From contig CM066291.1 in NCBI GenBank assembly GCA_033816765.1, forward strand, positions 1,116,001 to 1,180,000: a stretch of 64,000 nt of DNA. The letters are read 5' to 3'. The stretch is from Nothopassalora personata (taxonomy: Eukaryota > Ascomycota > Dothideomycetes > Mycosphaerellales > Mycosphaerellaceae). This document shows, piece by piece, positions 1 through 10,448 of this stretch. How positions within the stretch are numbered: the stretch's first letter is position 1; each line of letters opens with the position of its first letter. Under the pieces are notes generated by a model. That model saw nothing but the letters and a program-made list of their open reading frames with translations. It searched no databases and had not been told where the DNA came from. The position numbers and the translations under genes were made by a program.

Positions 1-1633
1 ACTATCGACCATGTATGGCGTGGCGTAAGCAATAGCCCAGTTCAACAACCAGTTGCTCGCGGTCGTCATCGACAGCGACTTGGCTCGGACCTTCAATGGG
101 AAGATCTCACCCGTCACAACCCAAGCGACAGGTCCCCATGAGCACGCGAAGAAGAAGATGTAGATGCAGACGAAGGCGATGAGGGCCTTCTGAGCTGACT
201 CGTTGGCGGTGCCGGCTCCTGTGCCAACACCACCGACAATGAACTGGCAGACGGCCATGCCGATGGCGCCGAACAGCAGAAGATAGCGGCGACCCCAGGC
301 TTCGACAAGGTAGAGTCCCGGGAAGGTAGAGCCGACATTGACGGCCGCGGTGATCATGCTGACGACGAACGAGTCGGTGATGCCTGAGTTCTTGAAGAAG
401 GAGGTGCCATCTACAGGTGAGATATGTCAGTCTAACTGTCTCAAGGGCAAGCAGAAGCCACCGTCGTAAGACGGCATTTGAACGGGATCTTGCTCACAGT
501 AGAAAATGAAGTTAACCCCAGTAAGTTGTTGCAGCGCCTGGAGTAGGCAACCAGTTGCCAGACGCTTTCCGAGATTGCCCTTGAAGCAGTCCAAGTATGT
601 GGCTTTGCCGAGTGAGAGCTCATACTCGTGGTTGGCGATGATCTCTCCCATCTCCTCCACCAGTGAAGGGTGGTCGATGTCCAGGCGGCGAAGTGTAGCG
701 AGAGACTTGGCTGCCTTTTCTGGCTTGCTACGCTTGATCCACATACGGGGTGTCTCGGGAAGGACAAGCATTCCACCCATGAGAATGATGGACCAGGCAA
801 ATTGCACAGCGATTGGGATGCGGTATGATCCACTGTCGTTGCGATCTTTCGTGGCGTTGTCGACGACGGAAGCGAGAAGTAGACCAATGGTGATAGCAAG
901 CTGGTACGCGCCAACGATTGTTCCTTATCAAAGAGTGAGCAGATTTCTAGCAACAGGGGGAAGAGCCATGCTTTCGTGCCCGAGCAAGCAATGTCTTTCA
1001 GCACTCCCCTCGGAGCTCTGCTGAGGTGCCATGCTGTCGTTGTCTAGGACAGCTTAGCCCGCTCGAGACGTCGCTCGCTCAGACATGACGGTATGTACTC
1101 CCTGCATTTACTTACCACGAATCCACTTGGGCGCAGTCTCAGACTGGTAGAGAGGAATCGATGCACTGATCATACCGACACCATAGCCGGCGAAGAAGCG
1201 ACCAGCCACGAAGAGTGGGATTCTAGTCGCGGCGATTTGAAGAATCACACCCACGATGAAGACCAAGTTCGACAGGATCAACCCAAGACGACGACCAAAG
1301 AAATCGCATGTTGGCGCGGCAGTCAAGGCTCCGAAGAAGGTTCCAGCGCTAAGGAGGGAGACGATCTCGGATTTCTGGGAGGCGGTTATAGCAGGTCCTC
1401 CGGTCTCTGGATTGATGTGACCGGTAGAGAATGTCTTGAGCCAGTATGGCATTGCCAAGATGCCGCTAATCGTACCGGTGTCATATCCATACAAAACACC
1501 TTCCCCAGGTGTAAGCGTCTGGTCACGGCAATAGCAGGCGGAACATACCTCCAAAAGCCACGAACAGGCCGACGAGAATGGCCGGCCATGCTTTGCCGGG
1601 CGTTCCAGGCGGAGGCCTGATGGTGACAGGCAT
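1..1633 (-). CDS. MFS sugar (hexose) transporter, 3' end cut by the window
   Basis: Twelve-helix major facilitator of the sugar porter family, expected in the plasma membrane and carrying monosaccharides with protons. Four exons read on the minus strand: 1633-1549, 1499-1116, 923-498 and 410-1 (open at the edge). The start encodes MPVTIRPPPGTPGKAWPAIL. Family marks are GVLYGYDTG after helix 1, DFFGRRLGL between helices 2 and 3, PETPRMWIKRSKPEKA in the central loop, QQLTGVNFIFYYGTSFF in helix 7 and GPVAWVVTGEIFPLKVRAKS in helix 10. The last visible residues are in helix 11, so about 100 C-terminal residues lie outside the window. Introns are 49, 192 and 87 nt, all GT-AG. Substrate is inferred from family resemblance to fungal glucose transporters; a closely related pentose or galactose carrier cannot be excluded. 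Confidence 0.9.
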
Positions 1634-4600
1634 GAGGAAAAGTATTCAATGCCGTCACCCAAATGACGGTCGTGCGAAAGTTGACCTGAGGTTGGAAGTG
1701 ATGTCGTGAGGAGGACGAGATGAGGCGAAAACCTTGACCGGCAAGCATCGACTTTATGTGCTTACCCCCGTCGAAGGACCGTTGCAACGGTATGGTGCAC
1801 CCACAGAGGGGTCCCCAAAGTCTTCGGTAGGCAAGCTTCCTAGCTCTATGCTCTAAAGCAACTAAAAGGCGCCGTGTTAAGCAATACTGTAATAGGTGAA
1901 GCTTGTCGGAGGTGGCATACAGTTTGGAACGCCGCTCCTGCTCTTGCCCTCACACGGTCGTATCCCGCCGAGCAGCTCGCTTAATAGGCGCACATGAAGC
2001 ACCATGTCCTTGCTAGATCGCACGCGACATGCTTGCACAGCGGCACTTCTGATCTGAGCGTGCCGTCCTCTTGCTCTGCAGCAAATACAGTCCAGTGCAC
2101 GAATTTTGCAACACCTGTATTCACGCTTTACTATCTCAGGCTATCGTTTGGAGAGCGTCCGCAATGCGCTGTAATGGCCAGTGAGCGTATTTGTATAGTG
2201 CCCATATCTGGCCCTTCTTGAATTTAGTAAAGGCGCGCCTACGAGCTATACAGAGAGATGGTTGATAAGGTTGTTAATATTTTAGAGGGATGGCAACAAC
2301 AAGTGATAGCCTGATACGGTGAAGCGTGAATACAGGGGTTGCAAAATTCTTGCACTGGACTGTAGCTGAGGCCCTGTCCATTTGCCCCCCACCCCCTCTT
2401 GTTGGCCGCCCTCCCCCTAGCTTTACATCAAGTTCTAATCAAGGATTTTCAAGTTGCAACTCGCTTTTAAGAGCCAGGGGCCGCTCGTACGTCGCTCCCG
2501 GCCGAAAACATAGGGTTGAGGGTTTCGAGGTGCAGTATAGAGTGTTTGGGCCCATCAAATTGATCGGTATCTGTTGGGAGGAAGGCGGCGAACTGGGGGG
2601 AGGGGCCCGCCGGAAGGACTTGCTCCGAAGTTTTAGCGGGAGAGTTTTCGGATGCAAAACGCACCTTTTCGCTGGGTTCTTGCTGCCGATCGGCGCTGCG
2701 CTGCTCGCAGCAGTTTGACCTAGGGCCCAAGTCCGTGCACTAAGTAGAGCAACAGGGCACTTATCCTCGAGATAGCGATTGCCTTTCTTTACCTACCTCG
2801 CAAGCGCTTGCCATCTGCTGCCCTCATAGTAAAAGGCACGGCCTAGCCAAAGCACTCGCCCTCCACGCCCTTAGAGACGCAGATATGTAGAGAGTCGATA
2901 TGCGCGAAATTATAGTTATAGCTATGGGCCTACTAGCACGCCCTAGCCGAAAAAGTTGGCTAGTAAGACAGGGCAGTGGGGCACCAGTGAGACCTCAATT
3001 TTTAATCTTGTATTCACCTCATATTGACTGCCGACACTGCAAGTGCATGGAGCTCGATGGAAAATGAGGGTTTCGCCGAAGCAGCTGATCAGATAAACGA
3101 GGATCAAGATCGAGAGCTCTCATCCGTCCAGTGGTTGATTGGTCGGAAGCGCCACTACTTTCACCATGCCGTGCGTGCAGCTGCTCATGCACTGGGGCTG
3201 GGAAGATCGGCTCCGTTGGCAATTCAATTCGTGAGCATACCTTGTAGAATTATAGAAGGCCCAAGTATTATGTTTTCAAGTTCACCACCTGGTTCAATAT
3301 TGCGTGATTTTGGTGATCGACCTCTGCAGCTGGGTTCGTCCGCCAAATTCCCTCAGCAGGCTCAGACTCGCTGCTGGAATTGCTTGAGGGTGCGGGCAGG
3401 GCAGAGCGGGCACTAGGCATTGAGCCAATCATAGCGAGCCGACGCTAATTCGCGCAAGGCTCTCTCCACTGCTCCAGAGGGGGTCACCCCATTGCCTAAC
3501 CAATACCGAAGGTAACCGCCAGACGCCGACCCGCTGGCGCCAGAGATGTGCCATCATATGACGGCGGATCTTGCTCCGAGGCATGCCTCCGTAGCAAAAG
3601 CGCTTTCCTGCCACGTTGATACGACGAGATGACTGATCACCGTGGAAGATTTGACCATCAGAAAGCCCTGCCAAAGATGCATTGACCGGAGTCATCTGGG
3701 CGACAGTGAAATCGACTGGACAGCAACTTCTAGAGTCGTACTGTTTGTATCGTTGCTGTGACCAAATAGTCGAAGATTTAGCACCAAGACCGAAGGGAAA
3801 GAAGCAGTGCAGTAAACAGCTGTACATACCAGTCGACAAATTTCCAGCTAGCCTTGTACTCAGAGTGTCTCTGTGCCAGGAACGGCGATAGCAGAAGTGG
3901 TTATACCAAATTACGGGGGAGACATTGTCCGGTCACCTAGCTGCGTTGCGCAGCATCATCTGCCAGATTATGCAGTGATACTGGAGATCTTTGCATTGGA
4001 GGCTTGAACAAGACAAGAGCAGCATCTTGGGGCACGTTAATGTTTAGATCGTCCGCTTTTCATAGATATGCGGCTACAAAGAATAACGTAGTCTGCTTTG
4101 GTTTCCAGCACGCGAGGGCCTGATTTCTGTTATCTTGTCATGGGGCATAAATTCACTATGGATCTTCATTTCACAGGCCAGTGCTGCAATGACAGAGTGT
4201 CAGACATTGAATGTCATTGACTTTTGCTGCCTGAATATTGAGCTCTGTACCCGCTGGCGATCATGGGCATTGCAGGAAGGTAGGGCTGTGGAAATCGTCC
4301 AAGACGATCGGAGCACGATCATGTTGCCCAGCCTCTCATTGCTCAATAGGTGACATTTTCTGCCTTCTTGACAGGCAAAAGCACAAGTCATATCGTTTTG
4401 GTTGAGCGTTTAAGATAATGTGAGTAGATTGATGTATTGAGAAGGATCTACGAGAATGCGAAGAACAGCTAGCTATAAGAAAGTGCAAGAAAGCGCGCTA
4501 GTGGCTTGGCATCCAAAGAACTGCTGGGACACAGCCAGCCAGCATCAAGTGTTTAGAGACTGAAAAAGCTTTAGGAAAGCGTTCGGATGAAGATATACAT

Positions 4601-4678
4601 AGATGACTACATAAGGTGCTTAATGGCAACCACGGGCGGCCAGAAGCGATGAGCACACTCTAATGGAGCAAAAAAAGA
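1634..4678. other. Gene-free stretch containing one MITE
   Basis: Apart from the inverted-repeat element at 2088-2362, no reading frame here resembles a protein or can be joined by plausible introns. Around 2830-2980 there is a TA-rich patch with a small inverted match (CCTAGCCAA near 2840 and TTGGCTAG near 2968) that may be a decayed repeat. The 5' part (1634-2085) would hold the hexose transporter promoter. Confidence 0.6.
2088..2362. mobile_element. Tc1/mariner-type MITE, 275 bp
   Basis: A 275-bp element bounded by terminal inverted repeats of about 64 bp. The left arm (2088-2151) and the reverse complement of the right arm (2299-2362) both begin CAGTCCAGTGCA and match at close to nine of ten positions. 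Both ends abut the dinucleotide TA (2086-2087 and 2363-2364), the target duplication of Tc1/mariner transposons. The interior has no transposase, so the copy would depend on an enzyme encoded elsewhere. Many arm mismatches are C/T or A/G transitions, as expected from repeat-induced point mutation, but the number is too small to prove it. Confidence 0.85.
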
Positions 4679-4831
4679 TTCCGACACGGGGAATTGAACC
4701 TATTTGACAATCAGTACGTGGCAAACAGACCTTTTAGACTGGTGCTTACCCCGGCCACCTGTGGGCTATCGTTGGATGCGCAGATCGCAAGCAATGAGAG
4801 ACAGGTATCCTAGCCACTAGACCATATCGGA
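4679..4831 (-). tRNA. tRNA-Glu(CTC) with anticodon intron and a T-arm GT-AG insert
   Basis: On the minus strand the acceptor is TCCGATA paired with TGTCGGA. The D-arm is GTCTAGTGGCTAGGAT, and the anticodon stem is CCTGT/ACAGG with loop CTCTCAC, giving anticodon CTC. A 31-nt intron sits at the canonical site after position 37. A second insert of 50 nt (4700-4749) splits the T-stem between positions 52 and 53. It begins GTAAGC, contains TACTGATT and ends AATAG. Removing both gives a 72-nt tRNA with T-arm CGGGG-TTCAATT-CCCCG and an intact cloverleaf. The gene is followed directly by a T7 run (4670-4676), a normal RNA polymerase III terminator. Identity as tRNA-Glu is firm; the nature of the second insert is inference. 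Confidence 0.9.
4700..4749 (-). other. Spliceosomal-type insert in the tRNA-Glu T-arm
   Basis: Fifty nucleotides with a GTAAGC 5' end, a branch-like ACTGAT 15 nt before the 3' end, and a TAG 3' end. Because the insert ends in G, the B-box core GTTCAATTCC is still contiguous in the gene. Length and signals match the 47-57 nt introns of neighbouring protein genes. Confidence 0.7.
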
Positions 4832-7362
4832 CACCAATTTCGGATGTAATATGAAGTCACTCGACTTGATTAAAAATCATAATACTCATTAATTGAAATG
4901 TCCAAGAGAAGCCGAGAAAATTTCCATATGACGTCAACTTTCACTTCCGTTGTTATCCCGGAAGAAGGTTCTTCCGCCGAGCCCGCTCAAGTCATTCCTT
5001 CCTTTGCTCTATGCTGCAAGTGATATGATACATACATTCACTCGCACATCAACATTGACAGTATGTTCTCGTATGGCGACTGGATCTAAACTGCATCCCC
5101 GAGCTGCCATGGCCAGGTGAGGCAGCCGCGGACCTTCGCTGGACAGCGCAACGCGCACACTCTTAGCATTGCGAGGCACATGCAGCATGTGAAGCCCTAC
5201 TGCATGACTATCTAGGTAGGTCACGTCGCTGATCCTTAGGTATACGATATGGCCGCACTCATTGTCCTCGGGAATGCCGACCTTTCACTATTCATTCATG
5301 CCCGCGCATGTAAGTTACGCGGCTGACCAGGAGTGCCAACCTTTGACATGGCGAAAGAGGTAGTCTGCACTCCGACATTGTGCATCAGCATGTGACCCCG
5401 GCCCGGCAGATTCAAGAATGAGCTCTTGAAAGGTTACGAGACTGTCCTGGTAGAGGCGGAAGAGGCGTTCGATGTGCGGGACCCCGAGAAGGAAGGGGAG
5501 GAATGTATTCCCGACGAAGGTGAGAACCAGGGCAAGAAGATCAAGAGAAAAATTGGGATCGAATCTGAGGATCAGGCTAGGAACCAGGCTGGGGCGGATT
5601 TCACTAGACCTCCGATCGCAGTGAAGCTACCGAAGTGTCAGCGAAAGGAAAGCGAGCGAAAGAGTTCTGCTGTTGGCGACTGATTAGAATAACATCGCTA
5701 GTCCTCTTTTGTCTCCACTACCGATGGGTCAATCAGGTAAATTGGGCCCCCAGACTTGTGTGAGAGCTTGGACTCAGCATTTTACCTCCAATAACATTGA
5801 CATGGAGAATGTTGGATCATAAGAGCTGGACTACACGACGATTGCGAGCAAGTTCCTCAAGAGGAAGCAGACTACTTGGACGAGTACAATAGTTCCAACG
5901 TTGTTCGACCTGGGATCATTCAGTTCCTTGCATATGAGTAGACCAGCACCAATCCCGGCGCGATATCGTCCCCTCCATAAGGACGTTATGCAAGGCAGTA
6001 AAAGCAATTCAAGCTTCTGGAGGAGGGGCTTACTGCTGAAATACATGCAGTAAGAGTTTGAACGAGGTTGTATCATGAGGAGATTGCGCGTGGAGTAGTA
6101 CTCGCTCCTTGGAGCATCACGACGATGGGAAGAGGACGAGTGGCACATCAGCCGCATAGAGCTTGCCACAGCTCATAAGCAAGACCGTAGCACGTAGCGA
6201 TGGTTCTTGGTCAATCCGGAAGCGCACGAAGCCTAGGACCCAGCAGCACCGTGTGCGATCACATCAGCCAGATGGTGCAGAGTACCAGGATGCGCCCAAT
6301 GACACCATTGTCGAGTAGTGCTCGCAAATGCGGATCGCCAACGACTCAGCCTCACAACCACGCTCCGCGTTTCAGGATATCTAAAAATCCCAAATGGTTT
6401 CAGGCGGTGCACCCAGCAAACATGGCAAAGTCTGAGATGAGCTTCGAAACGTGATCTTTGCTCGTGAAGCCGTGGCTGGCAGAGACCTCCAGCAATTCCA
6501 GCAAAAGCGTGAGACGACTGACAGCGGATCAGTCTGGGTCCTCAAGTCCAAGGTTGCAGGCAAAAAGAAGGAGTTGATTGGCACAAGCATGCGGATGCCA
6601 TGCACAATGCTTCCGAATGAAGCTCCCACACCTGATGTAGAGGGTGTGGACCTAGAACTCGCCCGGATCTACAACACATGGCCAGGGTCTATCGAGCACT
6701 GCCTGTATAACTGGATAGAGCAGTATCGTAATGTACTGCAAATATGAATAATCGAATGATGCAATACCCCGGGTCATGTCTCGGCGTATATAGTAGCAAC
6801 CCGGTCGATCCCTCCGCAGGGTCTGTCATGGCGAAGTGGGGGTCGGACTTTCCTGTGTCACCTCGCAGTCGACCAGATCGCCGAAGCTTTCTTTCCACCG
6901 TTTCCTTCTTACATCCTCAACCGACTATGTTGCCGACCTCACGCCCTCGCCCACTCCTGCGTTGGTAGTCGTACCTGGCGTAATGTCATTGTACAACGGA
7001 CAGGAATTGGTAGACTTCAAAGCGACATCCTCGGAGCATTGTTAAACATTTTCTCAGCGGGCTCAAAGGACCAACAAACAATCCTAAGCGGCATATCCAC
7101 CCGCTGCTTATTCCCTACGCAGGCCACTGTGAGATAATGTGCGTTGGCAGTATCTCCCATTCTCTGTTGTTGGCTGCAAGCTTGTGCTGCCATTAAGAGC
7201 ACAGTACCGCGCCAATGTCATCTGCTACAGCACTGCGGCTTTTCCCTGACGACCACGCTAACAACTTCACTTTACACAGCTGCTCTTCAGCGTATCCCGC
7301 TCAACGCCACCTCATATACACGAACCGCATAACGCATCCTCCCGACGCTCGCTACCGTCAGC
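4832..7362. other. Gene-poor stretch with weakly coding-like patches
   Basis: No recognisable gene. Two plus-strand patches look coding-like without a known family. One is 5403-5683, very rich in Glu and Lys, ending KSSAVGD, with a stop just upstream of its first Met. The other is 6451-6747, whose frame includes NEAPTPDVEGVDLELARIYN. They do not join into one gene with plausible introns, so they may be a decayed locus. The last 300 bases would hold the MTHFR promoter and leader. Confidence 0.4.
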
Positions 7363-9315
7363 ATGCACATCACTCACAAGCTGGCCGCGGCCCACGAGAA
7401 GGGCCAACCAACTTTCTCCTTCGAGTACTTTCCGCCGAAGACGGCTCAAGGTGTACAGAACTTGTATGATCGTATGGACATGATGCACGGTCTAGGTCCC
7501 GCCTTCATCGATGTCACCTGGGGCGCTGGAGGGCGCCACTCGAATCTGACAGTCGAGATGGTCAAGACTGCACAAGCTGCATACGGTCTGGAGACTTGCA
7601 TGCATTTGACGTGTACCGACATGGAACTCACCAAGGTCGATGGAGCCCTGAAGGACGCATATGATGCTGGCTGCACGAACATCCTGGCCTTACGAGGTGA
7701 TCCTCCCCGAGAGCAAGAGAAGTGGGTAGCAGCACAAGGAGGCTTCAGATATGCCAGAGATCTGATCAAGCATATCAAGAAAACATATGGCGACCATTTC
7801 GATATTGGTGTGGCAGGGTACCCGGAAGGACCGGATCCAGAGACAACTGCAGATGAACACATCAAGTACTTGAAAGAGAAGGTCGATGCTGGAGGTACAT
7901 TCATTGTGGCGCAGATGTGCTACGATGCAGACATCTTTATCCAATGGGTGAAGAACTGCCGTGCTGCTGGAATCCCAGAGTCTGTACCCATCATCCCAGG
8001 CATCATGCCTATTTCTACCCATGCGGCATTCATCAGACGGGCGAACTGGACAGCATGCCGAGTCCCGCCCGCATGGCACGAGGCTCTGGAGCCAATCAAG
8101 AACGACGATGGCGCAGTGAGAGAGGTCGGCTGTGATCTGATTGTGGAGTTCTGCAGAAAGCTGATGGACTCTGGCATCAAGCATCTCCACTTTTACACTA
8201 TGAACCTTTCACGAGCCGTGGAGATGGTGCTCGACAAGCTGGATCTCCTACCTGCTGCTACCAGTCCGAACCCAGATCTCAAGCCGCTTCCTTGGCGACA
8301 ATCGCTCGGCAAAAACAGACGAGACGAGAACGTGCGTCCGATCTTCTGGCGAAACCGGAACCGAGCATACGTCGCTCGCACTCAAGATTGGGACGAATTT
8401 CCCAACGGCCGCTGGGGTGACAGTAGATCTCCTGCTTTCGGTAGTCTTGACGAGTATGGTATCGGCTTGAAGGGCACCAACGAGCAGAACCGTAAGCTGT
8501 GGGGTGAGCCGAAGACATTGAAGGACATTTCGGACCTCTTCGTCGGCTACATGCGTGGAAAGGTTGGAACTCTGCCTTGGTCAGAATCTGCCATTAACGA
8601 GGAGGCCAGCACACTCGTGAATGACCTCGTCGACCTCAACAGCCGCGGTATTTTCACCATCAACTCGCAGCCTGCCGTCGATGGTACCAAATCGAACCAC
8701 CCTGTGTACGGTTGGGGTCCACAGAACGGTTATGTCTACCAGAAGCAGTACCTCGAAGTCCTGGTCGCCCCAGAGCTGATCGATGAGGTCATTGAGCGTA
8801 TGAACCGCGATCCGGATGTCACGTATTACGCTGTCAATTGCAGCGGCGAGCTTAAGACGAATGCACCTCCGGATGGCGGTCCAAATGCTGTGACCTGGGG
8901 TGTCTTCCCCGGTAAAGAGATCGTACAGCCGACCATTGTCGAGACGGTATCGTTTTTGGCCTGGAGAGACGAGTTCTACCACCTCGGCTTGGAGTGGAGC
9001 AAGTGCTACGATGAAGACAGCGTCAGCAGGAGCTTGGTGAAGGACATCACCCAGAACTGGTACCTGATCAACATCGTGCACAACGACTACCGTCAGAACA
9101 ATGGCATCTTTGACTTGTTCAAGGGCCTTGCAGCACCGGGATTTGATGCGGCTACCACGAACGGTGTCACGAACGGCCTTACTAATGGAGTCAACGGCCA
9201 CCATGACGACTCGAAGACAAACGGTACTCCACCAGAGACAAATGGTGTACCAGACGGGAACAATGCCGTCAACGGCGCGGACAAGGCGGCCTCCGTCAGC
9301 CCGCTGAAGAATTAG
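7363..9315 (+). CDS. MET13: Methylenetetrahydrofolate reductase (MET13 type)
   Basis: Reduces 5,10-methylene-THF to 5-methyl-THF, the methyl donor for methionine synthesis; cytosolic FAD enzyme. Uninterrupted 650-codon frame. The N-terminal TIM barrel (about 1-300) opens with FSFEYFPPKT at 18-27, whose Glu21 corresponds to the family's catalytic glutamate, and contains CMHLTCTDM and ILALRGDPP. The C-terminal domain (about 320-595) carries HGWGP-like YGWGPQNGYVYQKQYLE and AVTWGVFPGKEIVQPTIVE, as in the regulatory half of eukaryotic MTHFR. It resembles yeast Met13 closely along its length. The last 50 residues are an odd low-complexity tail of Asn-Gly repeats (TNGVTNGLTNGVNG) not usual for the family core. 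The start is the first ATG after the leader and fits the family N-terminus. Confidence 0.96.
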   Translation: MHITHKLAAAHEKGQPTFSFEYFPPKTAQGVQNLYDRMDMMHGLGPAFIDVTWGAGGRHSNLTVEMVKTAQAAYGLETCMHLTCTDMELTKVDGALKDAYDAGCTNILALRGDPPREQEKWVAAQGGFRYARDLIKHIKKTYGDHFDIGVAGYPEGPDPETTADEHIKYLKEKVDAGGTFIVAQMCYDADIFIQWVKNCRAAGIPESVPIIPGIMPISTHAAFIRRANWTACRVPPAWHEALEPIKNDDGAVREVGCDLIVEFCRKLMDSGIKHLHFYTMNLSRAVEMVLDKLDLLPAATSPNPDLKPLPWRQSLGKNRRDENVRPIFWRNRNRAYVARTQDWDEFPNGRWGDSRSPAFGSLDEYGIGLKGTNEQNRKLWGEPKTLKDISDLFVGYMRGKVGTLPWSESAINEEASTLVNDLVDLNSRGIFTINSQPAVDGTKSNHPVYGWGPQNGYVYQKQYLEVLVAPELIDEVIERMNRDPDVTYYAVNCSGELKTNAPPDGGPNAVTWGVFPGKEIVQPTIVETVSFLAWRDEFYHLGLEWSKCYDEDSVSRSLVKDITQNWYLINIVHNDYRQNNGIFDLFKGLAAPGFDAATTNGVTNGLTNGVNGHHDDSKTNGTPPETNGVPDGNNAVNGADKAASVSPLKN

Positions 9316-9921
9316 ATGATAGATTTGGGCAGGATGATTCACTGGCATTTAGCGAGGCGTTGCAAGCTCATGCAAAACGAGTGAGCACGACTTCTTCTTC
9401 AACAAAAGGTTGGCAAAAAGTAGGATTATTGGCGTTGCGGCATTCCCTTACAGAGATACCCCATTCAACTGGACAAGACCAAGGGAGGACAATCTTGGCA
9501 ATATTTTATGAACTGGCACGCTATGAATCAAGGAGATTCAACACTAAGGTATCAAGATGAAGGTGTGTGTAGTATCATAGCATTGCGAGATGATACAATG
9601 GATCATGTTGGGCAGCACGACACATCTGATGATCGTTCCGACACCTGGGGCTAGCCACATCATGTGGGAGATTCGGTGAGCATGTTTTTGAGTAAGTTTG
9701 AGAGATCACGTGCCGACCACTGCACTCCGCCTACCTTGATGATATAACCTTGATGACTGCCCTTCCGAGAATGCTCTCCTGACCTATACGCCATACTCAC
9801 CACTGATAGATTGATGCTTCAGCAAGTTCTGCACCATTAAACCTAAGCAGATTCAACCTTCCTGCACCATCGGGTCAAACCCTACCCATACACAAAGACT
9901 CAAGGCAACAATACAGCAACA
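9316..9921. other. Intergenic spacer
   Basis: MTHFR 3' region and the promoter of the next small gene. A CACGTG palindrome lies near 9708 (context GATCACGTGCC). Nothing else recognised. Confidence 0.5.
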
Positions 9922-10375
9922 ATGTGCAACGGCGAACATGGCAGAGCAAGTCAAGGCGGCACAGTCGCCATTCTCAAACCAGTCTCATCATCGGGCCGTC
10001 CTATACTACGGAGAGAGCTCTCTTTACGATTAGCCGGAGACGCATCAAACGGAGGGACGATGGCGATTGTTGACGGGCTCGATGGGAGTTTTCGCGGGAG
10101 CCATTTCATTATTCAGTGAGTCAGAACCCCACCGTGATAGTCAAATCCGAGACTGACGAGATGTTAGTCGTGACGGCGACCTACGATCCGAAACACCCCT
10201 GGAAGAATCCATCCTGCATCGGTTCTCGTTACCGGCCGTAGCACAGGACAGGGTGCCCTTCTTACTCGCTGCTCCGTTGGATCTTGGAGTCGGCGGGGAT
10301 GGCATCATTGGAAGACGGATCTCGTTCGTGCAGGATCGTGCGTTGGTGGGACAAGGGATTATTGGCTTCAACTGA
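9922..10375 (+). CDS. Small two-exon protein of unknown function (133 aa)
   Basis: Exon 1 is 9922-10115 and exon 2 is 10168-10375. The 52-nt intron begins GTGAGT, carries GACTGACGAG as branch site and ends GTTAG. Splicing joins two open segments in phase into a 133-residue protein with hydrophobic and Gly-rich stretches: GGTMAIVDGLDGSFRGSHFI before the junction, and VPFLLAAPLDLGVGGDGIIG then a terminal GQGIIGFN after it. I do not recognise a family. Support comes from the clean intron signals and continuous frame. The gene converges on the dehydrogenase gene on the other strand, with stop codons only about 70 bp apart. Confidence 0.55.
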
Positions 10376-10448
10376 TTTTGACTCTGTCTTGCTGTGTATC
10401 TGTCGCGTTCAGCGTGGCGTGTCTCCTAGGCACAAATCGTCTGTCATT

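Noticed and set aside
1093..1620. 175-codon plus-strand frame
   Set aside because: Antisense of transporter exon 2 and intron 2.
8581..9348. 255-codon minus-strand frame
   Set aside because: Lies fully across the MTHFR coding sequence and shows no domain; a shadow of codon bias on the other strand.
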